Notes under the pieces: generated by a model
Databases searched by the model: none
Told to the model about the DNA's origin: nothing
The model's input: only the letters and a program-made list of their open reading frames with translations
Shown: positions 26,202 to 35,028 of the stretch, piece after piece
Numbering within the stretch: the stretch's first letter is position 1
Layout of the letters: every line of letters begins with the position of its first letter
Program-made: the position numbers and the translations under genes
Assembly: GCF_003865365.1 (NCBI RefSeq)
Contig: NZ_RQVR01000005.1
Location: forward strand, 62,001-126,000
Length of the DNA: 64,000 bases
Direction: 5' to 3'
Origin: Flavobacterium macacae
GTDB lineage: Bacteria; Bacteroidota; Bacteroidia; Flavobacteriales; Flavobacteriaceae

Positions 26202-26315
26202 AAATTTTTATTCATATTTAAAAGATGTTTTGTCGTTATTTTTCAATAATTTGCACGCTCTTAGAAAAAAGCAGAGAAATATTCCAAAGTTCTCTTTATC
26301 AGTTGGGGTTTGCAG

Positions 26316-27395
26316 ATGTATTTAAAAAAAATTTCTTTATTCAATTATAAAAATTTTTCGGAGGCGAATTTCGAATTTGACAGCAAAATCAATTGTTTTG
26401 TTGGAAAAAATGGAATCGGCAAGACAAATGTACTCGATGCAATCTATCATTTATCGTACGGAAAAAGCTACTTCAATCCTTTGGCGGTTCAAAACATCAA
26501 ACACAATGAAGAGTTTTTTGTAATCGATGGTGAATTTGAAAAAGACGAACGTTCTGAGCAAATTGTCTGCAGTTTAAAAAAAGGCCAAAAGAAAATCTTA
26601 AAGCGAAACGGAAAACAATATGACAAGTTTTCGGATCATATTGGTTTTATTCCGTTGGTAATTATTTCTCCGGCTGACCGCGACCTGATTGTGGAAGGAA
26701 GCGAAACTCGTAGAAAATTTATCGATTCGGTGATCTCGCAATTAGATTCTACTTATTTGCAGCAGTTGATTCAATATCAAAAAATAATCAGCCAGCGAAA
26801 TGCGCTTTTGAAATATTTTGCCATCAATCACGTCTTTGAAAACACCACCTTAATTATATATAACGAACAGCTTCACAGTTTGGGCCATTCGATTTTTGAA
26901 AAAAGAAAGCAGTTTTTAGAAGATTTTATTCCGATTTTCAACAAGCACCATCAATCAATTACCGGAAACGAAGAAACTGTGCAAATCGTTTATGAAAGTC
27001 AATTGCACGAAAAAGATTTGATGACTTTATTTGAAAATAATTTGGCCAAAGATCGTGTGCTACATTACACCAGCACCGGAATCCACAAAGATGATCTGTC
27101 TTTTGAAATTGAAAATCATCCGATAAAAAAGTTCGGTTCCCAAGGACAGCAGAAATCATTATTGATCGCTTTGAAATTGGCGCAATTTGAATTTGTAAAA
27201 AAACAAAGCAAACAGAATCCGATTTTGCTTTTTGATGATATTTTTGACAAATTAGATGAATTTCGCGTTGGGAAAATCATTGAAATGGTCAATAACGATG
27301 ATTTCGGACAATTATTCATTTCTGATACACATCCTGAACGAACAGAATCTGTCATTAAATCAATGCACAAAAGCTATAAAATCTTCCAGCTTTAA
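26316..27395 (+). CDS. recF: DNA replication/repair protein RecF
   Basis: A 359-residue SMC-like ATPase: N-terminal [12 protein letters not shown], Walker [10 protein letters not shown] near residues 32-40, signature region [17 protein letters not shown] and Walker [13 protein letters not shown]. It helps load RecA at single-strand gaps. The ATG at 26316 is preferred to the TTG six bases upstream. It is divergent from the TPR membrane protein gene. Confidence 0.95.
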   Translation: MYLKKISLFNYKNFSEANFEFDSKINCFVGKNGIGKTNVLDAIYHLSYGKSYFNPLAVQNIKHNEEFFVIDGEFEKDERSEQIVCSLKKGQKKILKRNGKQYDKFSDHIGFIPLVIISPADRDLIVEGSETRRKFIDSVISQLDSTYLQQLIQYQKIISQRNALLKYFAINHVFENTTLIIYNEQLHSLGHSIFEKRKQFLEDFIPIFNKHHQSITGNEETVQIVYESQLHEKDLMTLFENNLAKDRVLHYTSTGIHKDDLSFEIENHPIKKFGSQGQQKSLLIALKLAQFEFVKKQSKQNPILLFDDIFDKLDEFRVGKIIEMVNNDDFGQLFISDTHPERTESVIKSMHKSYKIFQL

Positions 27396-27499
27396 GATTA
27401 AATCATTCTTAAAAACCATTTCGATTTCCTTATTTTTTCATAATATTGTTATGTTGTGTAGCTCATAATTCATCAATCTTAATTTATAATTTCATAGAA

Positions 27500-28174
27500 A
27501 TGGTTTCACCAAAAATTCTTCAGTTTTTAAAAGACATCAAGGAAAACAACAATCGCGAATGGTTTCACGACAATAAAGCCTATTACGAAGAATATAAGAA
27601 AGAGTATTCTAAACTGATTCAAGAATTTTTAGACGAAATGATTCCGTTAGATGATTCGCTTCGCCATTTGGAAGTCAAAAATTGCTCGTTCCGAATTGCG
27701 CGCGACATTCGATTTTCAAAAGACAAAACACCTTATAAAACACACGCTGGAATTTGGCTTTCTGGCGGGACAAAAAACACTAATCTTCCCGGATATTACA
27801 TTCACATTGAAGAAGGAAAAAGTTTTATCGGCGGTGGCGTTTGGTGGCCAGACAATGCTGATTTAAAGAAAATCAGAAAAGAAATCGCTTATTTTACGGA
27901 AGATTTAGAAGGAGTTTTAAACGATAAAAACTTCAAGAAAGAGTTTGGTGATTTTGAAAGAAACGAATCGAATTCATTAAAAACTTCTCCAAAAGATTAT
28001 GAAAAAGACCATCCTGCCATTGACTATTTAAAACTAAAAAGTTTTACCGCAGGGCAAAATTTAGACGACAAAATACTATCAGATAAAGACTTTGTCAAAA
28101 AAATCAGCCAGAAACTGATTGCTTTAAAACCATTGAATGAATTTTTAACGCGCGCGCTGACCACCGAAGATTAA
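27500..28174 (+). CDS. DUF2461-family protein
   Basis: A 224-residue protein with the DUF2461 (TIGR02453) pattern: start PKILQFLKDIKENNNREWFHDNK, FRIARDIRFSKDKTPYKTHAGIW, and GYYIHIEEGKSFIGGGVWWPD. The ATG at 27500 is chosen because the family motif begins just after it; an upstream in-frame start would add 18 unrelated residues. The function of the family is unknown. Confidence 0.88.
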   Translation: MVSPKILQFLKDIKENNNREWFHDNKAYYEEYKKEYSKLIQEFLDEMIPLDDSLRHLEVKNCSFRIARDIRFSKDKTPYKTHAGIWLSGGTKNTNLPGYYIHIEEGKSFIGGGVWWPDNADLKKIRKEIAYFTEDLEGVLNDKNFKKEFGDFERNESNSLKTSPKDYEKDHPAIDYLKLKSFTAGQNLDDKILSDKDFVKKISQKLIALKPLNEFLTRALTTED

Positions 28175-28231
28175 TTATGATTTCAAAAAGGTTTCGATTA
28201 CTTTTGCCCTTCACTTTTATTCGTGCGTTCA

Positions 28232-29245
28232 ATGGAAATTACTGCTAATTTTTCGCTTAAAAATCATAATACATTTGGCATTGAAGCCAAGGCAAAACAG
28301 TTTGTATCGGTTCATTCTGTTGCGGAATTGAAAACGGTTTTACAAGAAAATTCATCGCAGAAAAAATTTATTTTAGGTGGCGGAAGCAATATGCTTTTGA
28401 CTCAAGACATTGATGCGCTGGTAATCCATGTTGATTTAAAAGGAAAAAAAATCATTGAAGAAAACGACGATTATGTTTTGGCCGAAGCACAAGCGGGCGA
28501 GAATTGGCACGAATTTGTGCTCTGGACAATCGGTCAAGATTTCGGTGGCTTAGAAAATATGTCGCTGATTCCCGGAAATGTCGGCACTACTCCTATCCAG
28601 AATATTGGCGCCTACGGAACTGAAATAAAAGACACTTTTTTTTATTGCGAAGCTCTAAATATCAAAACTTTAGAAGTAAAAAAATTCACAAAAGAAGAAT
28701 GTAAATTTGGCTACCGCGAAAGTATTTTTAAAAACGAAGCCAAAGACCAATATATTATCACTTCTGTTGTTTTCAAACTCACGAAACAAAAGCACAAAAT
28801 CAACATTTCTTATGGCGACATCGCTGCAGAATTGACTAAAAGAGAAATTGTTGTACCAACATTAATTGATATCAGCAACGCAATTATCACGATTCGCCAA
28901 AGCAAATTACCCGACCCGAAAGAGCTGGGAAATAGCGGCAGTTTCTTTAAAAATCCAATTATTCCAAAAAGTGATTTCGAAAGAATTCATCTTTTGCATC
29001 CTGAAATGCCGAGTTACACGGTTTCTGAAACAGAAGTAAAAGTTCCGGCAGGTTGGTTAATTGAAAAGGCAGGATTCAAAGGAAAACGCTTTGGTGATGC
29101 GGGAATTCATAAAAACCAAGCGCTAGTCTTGGTTAATTATGGAAATGCAACAGGCCAAGATATTTTAAATGTTTCAAAAGATATCCAAAAAACGGTTAAA
29201 GCCCTTTTTGATATTGAAATTGAAGCCGAAGTAAATATTATTTAA
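28232..29245 (+). CDS. murB: UDP-N-acetylenolpyruvoylglucosamine reductase
   Basis: A 337-residue FAD enzyme of type I MurB. It has NHNTFGIEAKA, GGGSNML (FAD pyrophosphate), IPGNVGTTPIQNIGAYG, the catalytic region GNSGSFFKNP (Ser) and PAGWLIEKAGFKG. It reduces enolpyruvyl-UDP-GlcNAc to UDP-MurNAc for peptidoglycan. The ATG at 28232 is preferred to a GTG nine bases upstream. Confidence 0.95.
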   Translation: MEITANFSLKNHNTFGIEAKAKQFVSVHSVAELKTVLQENSSQKKFILGGGSNMLLTQDIDALVIHVDLKGKKIIEENDDYVLAEAQAGENWHEFVLWTIGQDFGGLENMSLIPGNVGTTPIQNIGAYGTEIKDTFFYCEALNIKTLEVKKFTKEECKFGYRESIFKNEAKDQYIITSVVFKLTKQKHKINISYGDIAAELTKREIVVPTLIDISNAIITIRQSKLPDPKELGNSGSFFKNPIIPKSDFERIHLLHPEMPSYTVSETEVKVPAGWLIEKAGFKGKRFGDAGIHKNQALVLVNYGNATGQDILNVSKDIQKTVKALFDIEIEAEVNII

Positions 29246-29309
29246 GATAATTCTTATATGTGTTTCAAAATACTATCTTTACAATAATAAAATTTCAAAA
29301 CTATATTCA

Positions 29310-29471
29310 ATGAAAAAATATGGCTTTTTATTAGTTCCCATATCTATTTTTCTGCTTTTGGCATTTCTTAGCAACAAAATATTGAATTTAGACATTTACA
29401 TTCCAATGACTGTAACTGCGATAACTTTTACTGTCGTTTTTTACAAAAAAAAAATAAAAAACATCGCCTAA
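29310..29471 (+). CDS. Small membrane protein, 53 residues, unknown
   Basis: An ATG-to-TAA frame of 53 codons in the gap between murB and the glycosyltransferase. It begins MKKYGFLLVPISIFLLLAFL and has two hydrophobic segments (about residues 5-21 and 32-45) and a basic end (KKKIKNIA). A near-consensus TATCTTTAC lies about 35 bases upstream. I recognise no family. Coding potential is supported only by the two-helix pattern, the positively charged tail and the fit to the gap. Confidence 0.5.
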   Translation: MKKYGFLLVPISIFLLLAFLSNKILNLDIYIPMTVTAITFTVVFYKKKIKNIA

Positions 29472-29513
29472 AATTTCTTAGATTTTTTTCTTAATTTTAA
29501 TTCAAAATGCATA

Positions 29514-29543
29514 TTGAAGTTAACCTTTTCAATTGTACCTTTG
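29514..29543 (+). promoter_or_regulatory. Promoter of the glycosyltransferase gene
   Basis: TTG (29514-29516), 19 bp, TACCTTTG (29536-29543): full match to the Bacteroidota consensus, 30 bases before the ATG at 29574. Confidence 0.8.
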
Positions 29544-29573
29544 CACACATTTTTTTAAGAACACCAAGCCTAT

Positions 29574-30680
29574 ATGTTGACCATTATTTTTTATGCATTT
29601 ATCGTAGTTGTAGCGATTCAGCTATTTTACTACATTCTTGTTTTTGGAAAATTTTCTTTTGGGAAACCACAAAAAAGTACTCCAAAAAGTATTCCGATTT
29701 CTGTAATCGTATGTGCTAAAAATGAAGAAGAAAACGTTAAAAAGTTTATTCCGCTTTTAGCCGCGCAAGATTATCCAGATTATGAAATCATCTTGATTGA
29801 CGATGCTTCAAGCGATGCAACATTGGATATTTTTGAAGAATTTGAAAAGCAGTATTCCAATGTCCGATTGGTTAAAGTGGAAAACAACGAGGCCTTTTGG
29901 GGAAACAAAAAATTTGCCTTGACGCTTGGAATCAAAGCCGCAAAAAACGAATACCTTCTTTTCACGGACGCCGACTGCTATCCTGCCTCAAATGAATGGA
30001 TTAAAGAAATGAGTTCGCAATTTACAATGAGCAAAACGATTGTTTTGGGTTATGGCGCTTATGAAAAAATAGCCAAATCGTTCTTGAACAAAATCATCCG
30101 TTTTGAATCCATGCTGACGGCGGTCCAATATTTTTCTTGGGCAAAAATGAAACATCCTTATATGGGAGTCGGTCGAAATTTAGCTTATAAAAAAGAAGAG
30201 TTTTTTAATGTAAACGGATTTATCGACCACATGAAAATTCGCTCTGGAGATGATGACCTTTTTATCAACCAAGCTTCAAACAGAAAAAATACTACCATCA
30301 GCTTTACTCCAGAAGGCTTTACTTTTTCTGAACCAAAAAAGACCTTCAAGGAATGGTTTGACCAAAAAAGACGCCACGTTTCAACGGCCACTTTTTACAA
30401 ATCTTTTGACAGAATGCAATTGGCAGTGTTCTTCTTGACGCAATTTTTATTTATTTTAATGGCAGTCATTTTGCTGGCTTTTCAATACAACTGGATGATA
30501 ATCGTTCCGATGGTTGTGGGAAGATATATTTTTACGTGGGTTTCTTTGGGGTATGCTGCAAATAAATTACGCGAAAAAGACGTTATGTATTGGTATCCGA
30601 TAATCGAAATCGTGCTTATTTTCACGCAATTGAATATCTTTATCACTAATCTTTTTTCAAAACCTGTACATTGGAAATAA
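29574..30680 (+). CDS. Membrane glycosyltransferase family 2
   Basis: A 368-residue GT2 enzyme. An N-terminal membrane helix is followed by ISVIVCAKNEEENV, LIDDASSDATL, and the metal-binding FTDADCYP (DxD). RSGDDDLFINQ and a QKRRHV-like element (DQKRRHVSTATFY) fit processive or polyprenyl-linked GT2 enzymes. Two or more C-terminal helices follow (about 280-350). The acceptor is unknown. Its last ten bases overlap the sigma-factor start, suggesting coupling. Confidence 0.88.
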   Translation: MLTIIFYAFIVVVAIQLFYYILVFGKFSFGKPQKSTPKSIPISVIVCAKNEEENVKKFIPLLAAQDYPDYEIILIDDASSDATLDIFEEFEKQYSNVRLVKVENNEAFWGNKKFALTLGIKAAKNEYLLFTDADCYPASNEWIKEMSSQFTMSKTIVLGYGAYEKIAKSFLNKIIRFESMLTAVQYFSWAKMKHPYMGVGRNLAYKKEEFFNVNGFIDHMKIRSGDDDLFINQASNRKNTTISFTPEGFTFSEPKKTFKEWFDQKRRHVSTATFYKSFDRMQLAVFFLTQFLFILMAVILLAFQYNWMIIVPMVVGRYIFTWVSLGYAANKLREKDVMYWYPIIEIVLIFTQLNIFITNLFSKPVHWK

Positions 30681-31222
30681 AAAAGCAAATTGAGAAAGCA
30701 AAAATGGGCGACCAAATTGCATTCACTTCTCTTTTGGATTATTACTGGAATGAAGTCTATGGCTTTATGCTCAAGCGCACTGAAAATGAAACAGATGCCG
30801 AAGACATTACCATCGAAACTTTTGCAAAAGCTTTTGACAAAATCGCCACTTACAACCCTGAATTTCAATTTAATACCTGGCTTATTGCCATTGCAAAAAA
30901 TGTTCACATTGACATGCTTCGCAAGAAGAAATCGACGCTTTTCCTTGACATTACTGACGAGGAAGACAATCAGGCATATAATGTGGCCGACACTTCTCCT
31001 TCGCCTGAAGACAAAATTATTACAGAGCAGAATTTATCTCGCTTACTCCAATTCATCAAAGAATTAAAACCGCATTATCAAGAAGTAATTCAGCTTCGCT
31101 ACTTTCAAGAATTAAGTTATCAAGAAATTTCTTATCAATTACAAGAACCCTTGAGCAACGTTAAAGTAAAATTGCTTCGTGCCAAAAAACTTTTAGCCGA
31201 AATCATCCACAATAGGCGTTAA
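30671..31222 (+). CDS. ECF-type sigma factor
   Basis: A 183-residue sigma-70-family protein with region 2 (LLDYYWNEVYGFMLKRTENETDAEDITIETFAKAF, then FNTWLIAIAKNVHIDMLRKKK) and region 4 (HYQEVIQLRYFQELSYQEISYQL, then NVKVKLLRAKKLL). It starts at TTG overlapping the end of the glycosyltransferase gene; an ATG 33 bases further in would remove part of region 2. No anti-sigma gene is adjacent, so control may be by expression. Confidence 0.92.
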   Translation: MEIKKQIEKAKMGDQIAFTSLLDYYWNEVYGFMLKRTENETDAEDITIETFAKAFDKIATYNPEFQFNTWLIAIAKNVHIDMLRKKKSTLFLDITDEEDNQAYNVADTSPSPEDKIITEQNLSRLLQFIKELKPHYQEVIQLRYFQELSYQEISYQLQEPLSNVKVKLLRAKKLLAEIIHNRR

Positions 31223-31238
31223 GAATCAACTGTTTCTT

Positions 31239-31267
31239 TTGTAACAACTCTTAAAGTTGTAATTTTG
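31239..31267 (+). promoter_or_regulatory. Promoter of the T9SS beta-helix gene
   Basis: TTG (31239-31241), 18 bp, TAATTTTG (31260-31267), an exact TAnnTTTG match 24 bases before the ATG at 31292. Confidence 0.75.
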
Positions 31268-31291
31268 TCTGTTAACCAACAGTTCAAAATA

Positions 31292-32755
31292 ATGAAACAA
31301 AAATTACTCTACCTTTTATTTCTTGTATTGTCAGCTTCGGCTTTAAAAGCCCAATTTACAACTCCAAATACTGGCGTTACTTGGGATTTAGACGATTTGG
31401 TAACCAATGCACCAACCGCAATTACTTTTTCCGGAGGAATTTATACGCTTTCGCAAAACTTGACCATTGCGCCAAATGACAATTTGCTTATTGATTCAGA
31501 TGTAACGCTTCACATGGATGCAAACATTCAAATCACCGTTCAAGGCGATTTCACTTGCGATTCAAATGGGATTATAATTACGGCAACAAATACGGCGGCA
31601 CCTTACAATAGCATTATTTTTGAAACCGGCTCGAGCGGATTTATGAGAAATACTACCATCAATTACGGCAAAGGAATTCGTCTTTCTACCGGAGATTTTG
31701 AAATGCAATCATGTACTATGTCGTATCACGTTCCTGGAACGACAACAAGTTCTGCCATAAATTTTTCTACCGGAAGTCCTTTGATTAACAATTCCACGTT
31801 TACATTTAATAACTATCCGGCATTTAGTTCTGGAGCCAATCAAGAAACGTCACCTACAATAAGCAACAATTATTTATTTGCGAACAATCAATCGAATACC
31901 AATCGTCCACAGATAAATATGGGTCCGAGTGGCGCTGATACTTTAAGGATTGTGGGAAATACCATTATTGGTGATCCAACAAAAATAATGGTTGGAGGAA
32001 TTTCCGCATCGAGCCTTCTCGGAAATCAAAATAAAGTAATTATCGATGGAAATACGATTAGAGACAATCGCTACGGAATTACCGTTGTGGGAGCCAATTC
32101 TTCTGGATTTATTCGTAATAACATTATCGAGGACAATGACACGCAAAATTCTCCAAATCTTGGCGGAAGCGGGATTTCATTAAATGCTTCTGGAGCCACA
32201 ACAATGAACATCATTGCCACAAACAACCAGTTCAGAAGAAATTTATGGGGAATCACTGTTATTGGAACAGCGCGGATTAATCTTGGTGACGGCGATTTAA
32301 ATCCTGGTGGCAATGTTTTTGCAGATAATGGAAATGGCGGACAGGCGTATGCGCTTTTCAACAACACGGCTCTGCCGATTATGGCTATGAATAATTGCTG
32401 GATCGAAGGAGCTACCTTGACCCCGACTAATGTTGAAAACGTGATCAGCCACCAAGTTGACGATGCCACATTAGGTTTGGTAACCTTTACGCCTTTTGGA
32501 TGCGATGCCCTTTCAATACCTAGCTTTTCAACTTCAAGACCTATAATTTATCCGAATCCCAGTAATGGAATTGTAACTATTTCGATCATTGAAAACGGAA
32601 CTGCTTCTGTCTTTTCAATTAACGGAATGCTTATCGGAAAATACAATTTAAACGAAGGAAACAATTCCATCAATTTGAACTTAGCTTCAGGAGTCTATAT
32701 TTTAAAGACAGAAACTTCTACTTCAAATTATAGCCAAAAATTAGTAATTCAGTAA
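31292..32755 (+). CDS. Secreted parallel beta-helix protein with T9SS type-A sorting domain
   Basis: A 487-residue exported protein. The signal peptide ends LSASALKAQ; the ATG at 31292 is chosen because an upstream in-frame TTG would put unrelated residues before it. The body has repeated NNxI/NTI strands (RIVGNTIIGD, VIIDGNTIRDN, GFIRNNIIEDN) typical of right-handed beta-helices. The C-terminus has IYPNPSNGIVTISI, NGMLIGKY and SGVYILKTET...KLVIQ, a type-A T9SS signal. It is probably surface-bound or released; the ligand or activity is unknown. A T-rich weak hairpin follows. Confidence 0.9.
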   Translation: MKQKLLYLLFLVLSASALKAQFTTPNTGVTWDLDDLVTNAPTAITFSGGIYTLSQNLTIAPNDNLLIDSDVTLHMDANIQITVQGDFTCDSNGIIITATNTAAPYNSIIFETGSSGFMRNTTINYGKGIRLSTGDFEMQSCTMSYHVPGTTTSSAINFSTGSPLINNSTFTFNNYPAFSSGANQETSPTISNNYLFANNQSNTNRPQINMGPSGADTLRIVGNTIIGDPTKIMVGGISASSLLGNQNKVIIDGNTIRDNRYGITVVGANSSGFIRNNIIEDNDTQNSPNLGGSGISLNASGATTMNIIATNNQFRRNLWGITVIGTARINLGDGDLNPGGNVFADNGNGGQAYALFNNTALPIMAMNNCWIEGATLTPTNVENVISHQVDDATLGLVTFTPFGCDALSIPSFSTSRPIIYPNPSNGIVTISIIENGTASVFSINGMLIGKYNLNEGNNSINLNLASGVYILKTETSTSNYSQKLVIQ

Positions 32756-32776
32756 CATTGTTTTTTGTAAGAAATT

Positions 32777-32808
32777 AAGGCTAGCCCAATAACAGCTTGC
32801 CTTTTTTA
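32777..32808 (+). terminator. Possible terminator after the beta-helix gene
   Basis: AAGGC (32777-32781) / GCCTT (32799-32803) followed by TTTTT. The loop contains a second GC/GC pair. Weak but well placed, 22 bases after the stop. Confidence 0.5.
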
Positions 32809-32941
32809 TTGTTTTAAATTAATTTATAAAAAACTTACAAAATAATTCACAATTCATATACTACATAGCTTATATTACACGTTATATGTTAAAACACGGA
32901 GCTTATGGCAACATATTTACGCAACTTTTAAACTATGTATT

Positions 32942-33790
32942 ATGTCAAACCTAAACGTTTTTAACCACAGCTGGAATGAAATTGTCTTCGAAGGAAGAAA
33001 TAAAGAGTACGGCGCGTACCAGCTGCGCCAAGAAAATCCAAAAATAACGCTTTTAGCTTTGTTTTACGGAACTATCGTGTGTGGCCTTTTGGTGAGCATC
33101 CCCCTGATATCAAATTTAATGAAAGAGGATGTTGCCATAATTCCAGAAACCGAATATGTGCTCCCAAAGGTGGTGGATGTGCTCTTGCTGAGCAAACTTC
33201 CTGAAGTTACCCCTGAAACCAAAAATGCGCAAGCACAGCCTGAAAAATCTTCGGTTAAAGAAACGAAGTTTGTAAAACCTATAATGACAACTAATACAAC
33301 TGCAATTGCAGAAATTCCTCCTTTAGATCTGAAAGAGACCCTTAAAACTGGAGCTGTTGATAATCCAGGTGATGATGCGGGAGCGATTGCTCTTGGCCAG
33401 GGAACGATTGACGGAACTGGAAAAAAACCAGTAGATGATATTGCAAAAACTTCAGGTGAAGCTGGTGGTGGCATTGTTGGTAATTTTGGTTTGGACTCAA
33501 GTCCGGAATTTCCTGGAGGAATCAAGAGATTTACGGAAACTTTTGTAAGCAAATTCAAAACTCCAGATGTATCTGATGCGATGACCATGAAAATTTTTGT
33601 TTCATTTGTGGTGGAAACTGATGGAAGCTTATCAAATATTAAAGTCGCAAAAGATCCCGGATATGGACTTGGAAACGAAGCGATCCGTGCCTTGAAATCC
33701 ATCAAGACAAAATGGAAACCAGGCATTCAAAACGGAAAAGCCGTGAGAGTTTCTTATAACCTGCCCATTAGCGTGGTTTTAAAAAATTAA
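32942..33790 (+). CDS. TonB-family energy transducer
   Basis: A 282-residue protein. The short cytoplasmic start has NKEYGAYQLRQENP, typical of Bacteroidota TonB, and one membrane helix follows (about residues 35-58). A periplasmic linker leads to the C-terminal TonB domain (FPGGIKRFTETFVSKF, VSFVVETDGSLSNIKVAKDPGYGLGNEAIRALKSIKTKWKPG). It transmits proton-motive energy to TonB-dependent receptors. No exbB/exbD are adjacent. A terminator follows. Confidence 0.92.
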   Translation: MSNLNVFNHSWNEIVFEGRNKEYGAYQLRQENPKITLLALFYGTIVCGLLVSIPLISNLMKEDVAIIPETEYVLPKVVDVLLLSKLPEVTPETKNAQAQPEKSSVKETKFVKPIMTTNTTAIAEIPPLDLKETLKTGAVDNPGDDAGAIALGQGTIDGTGKKPVDDIAKTSGEAGGGIVGNFGLDSSPEFPGGIKRFTETFVSKFKTPDVSDAMTMKIFVSFVVETDGSLSNIKVAKDPGYGLGNEAIRALKSIKTKWKPGIQNGKAVRVSYNLPISVVLKN

Positions 33791-33814
33791 AATTTGAGTA
33801 GTTATATTTTTAAG

Positions 33815-33850
33815 AATCCTGTGAGGCTTTTGCTCTGCAGGATTTTTTTT
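33815..33850 (+). terminator. Terminator after tonB
   Basis: AATCCTG (33815-33821) / CAGGATT (33838-33844) followed by TTTTTT. 25 bases after the stop. Confidence 0.85.
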
Positions 33851-33873
33851 GGCAATGAGTGGTTGGCGCAAAA

Positions 33874-34020
33874 TTGGTCCTGAAGTTTACAAAAATTCGG
33901 AAAGTTTCTCAAATAGCCCCGATTGGTGGCAGTAGCCTTTTCTTCCGGTACGGAGAAAAGCTACTGCAGAAAGCGGGAAAATGGATCGCTGAAAACCACT
34001 GCCCTTTCGCTTCAAAAAAA
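33874..34020 (+). repeat. Dispersed hairpin element, copy D (different stem sequence)
   Basis: Flanks match copies A-C: TTGGTCCTGAAGTTT, TTTCTCAAATAGCCCCGATT, AAAGCGGGAAAA and CCTTTCGCTTCAAA. The stem is wholly different but fully paired: GCAGTAG (33929-33935) with CTACTGC (33961-33967), then CTTTTC..TCCG with CGGA..GAAAAG around a GTA loop. An open frame crossing it is not a gene. It lies between tonB and lipA. Confidence 0.8.
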
Positions 34021-34079
34021 TCACAAAATTTGCGTGGTTTCGCTAACACGACCTTAACGTAATAAATAAAAACATTGCG

Positions 34080-34087
34080 TATCTTTG
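34080..34087 (+). promoter_or_regulatory. Promoter box of lipA
   Basis: TATCTTTG, exact TAnnTTTG, 18 bases before the ATG at 34106. No TTG at the usual distance; a TTAACG lies roughly there. The box makes an upstream TTG start at 34085 impossible. Confidence 0.5.
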
Positions 34088-34105
34088 TGGCTTGAAATCG
34101 AGACT

Positions 34106-34978
34106 ATGGAAAGTGTTTTAGATACTGCTGTTTTGCCGACAGGAAAGCCGAAATGGCTGAAGGTGAAACTGCCAATTGGACAAAAATATACCGAACTTCG
34201 CGGTTTGGTGGACAAATATAAGCTGAATACCATCTGTACTTCAGGTAGTTGCCCAAATATGGGTGAATGCTGGGGAGAAGGTACGGCGACGTTTATGATT
34301 CTTGGAAATGTGTGTACGCGTTCGTGCGGTTTTTGCGGTGTAAAAACGGGACGTCCGGAAACGGTGGACTGGGATGAGCCTGAAAAAGTGGCGCGTTCGA
34401 TCAAAATTATGAACATCAAGCATGCAGTTGTGACGAGCGTTGACCGTGATGACTTGAAAGATATGGGTTCGATTATTTGGATTGAAACGGTGAAAGCCAT
34501 CAGAAGAATGAATCCGAACACGACTTTGGAAACTTTGATTCCAGATTTTCAAGGAAACACGAGAAACCTAGACCGTATTGTGGAAGCGAATCCTGAAGTG
34601 GTTTCGCACAATATGGAAACGGTTAGACGTTTGACCCGCGAAGTGAGAATTCAAGCAAAATATGACAAAAGTCTGGAAGTTTTGCGTTATTTGAAAGAGA
34701 AAGGAATCAACAGAACTAAATCTGGGATCATGCTTGGATTGGGCGAAACGGAAGAAGAAGTGATTCAGACTTTGCACGATTTGCGCGATGCGAATGTGGA
34801 TGTGGTGACAATCGGGCAGTATTTACAACCGAGTAAAAAACACCTTCCGGTAAAAGAATATATTACGCCAGACCAATTTGCGAAATACGAAAAAATTGGA
34901 TTGGAATTAGGCTTCCGCCACGTGGAAAGCGGTGCTTTGGTAAGGTCTTCTTATAAAGCGCAAAAACATATACTTTAA
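34106..34978 (+). CDS. lipA: Lipoyl synthase
   Basis: A 290-residue radical-SAM enzyme. The auxiliary cluster motif is [12 protein letters not shown] (C-x4-C-x5-C) and the SAM cluster motif is CTRSCGFC (C-x3-C-x2-C). Other landmarks are [20 protein letters not shown] and a C-terminal SSYKA, which contains the serine ligand to the auxiliary cluster. It inserts two sulfurs into octanoyl-protein to form lipoyl groups for pyruvate and oxoglutarate dehydrogenases. It starts at ATG 34106 downstream of its promoter box. Confidence 0.97.
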   Translation: MESVLDTAVLPTGKPKWLKVKLPIGQKYTELRGLVDKYKLNTICTSGSCPNMGECWGEGTATFMILGNVCTRSCGFCGVKTGRPETVDWDEPEKVARSIKIMNIKHAVVTSVDRDDLKDMGSIIWIETVKAIRRMNPNTTLETLIPDFQGNTRNLDRIVEANPEVVSHNMETVRRLTREVRIQAKYDKSLEVLRYLKEKGINRTKSGIMLGLGETEEEVIQTLHDLRDANVDVVTIGQYLQPSKKHLPVKEYITPDQFAKYEKIGLELGFRHVESGALVRSSYKAQKHIL

Positions 34979-35028
34979 TTTTAGACTGCAGATTTTAGAT
35001 TTAAGATTTAAAGTTTGTCTCAAAATAA

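Larger units (their letters stand above)
33791..34105. other. Intergenic region, 315 bp
   Basis: It holds the tonB terminator (33815-33850), repeat copy D (33874-34020) and a lipA promoter box TATCTTTG (34080-34087). Nothing else recognised. Confidence 0.7.

Noticed and set aside
33064..33726. Leftward 220-codon frame opposite tonB
   Set aside because: Shadow of the TonB-family gene, Ser/Pro-rich as expected from antisense codons.
33859..34062. Open frame of 67 codons before lipA
   Set aside because: It crosses repeat copy D and its inverted stem; no protein pattern.
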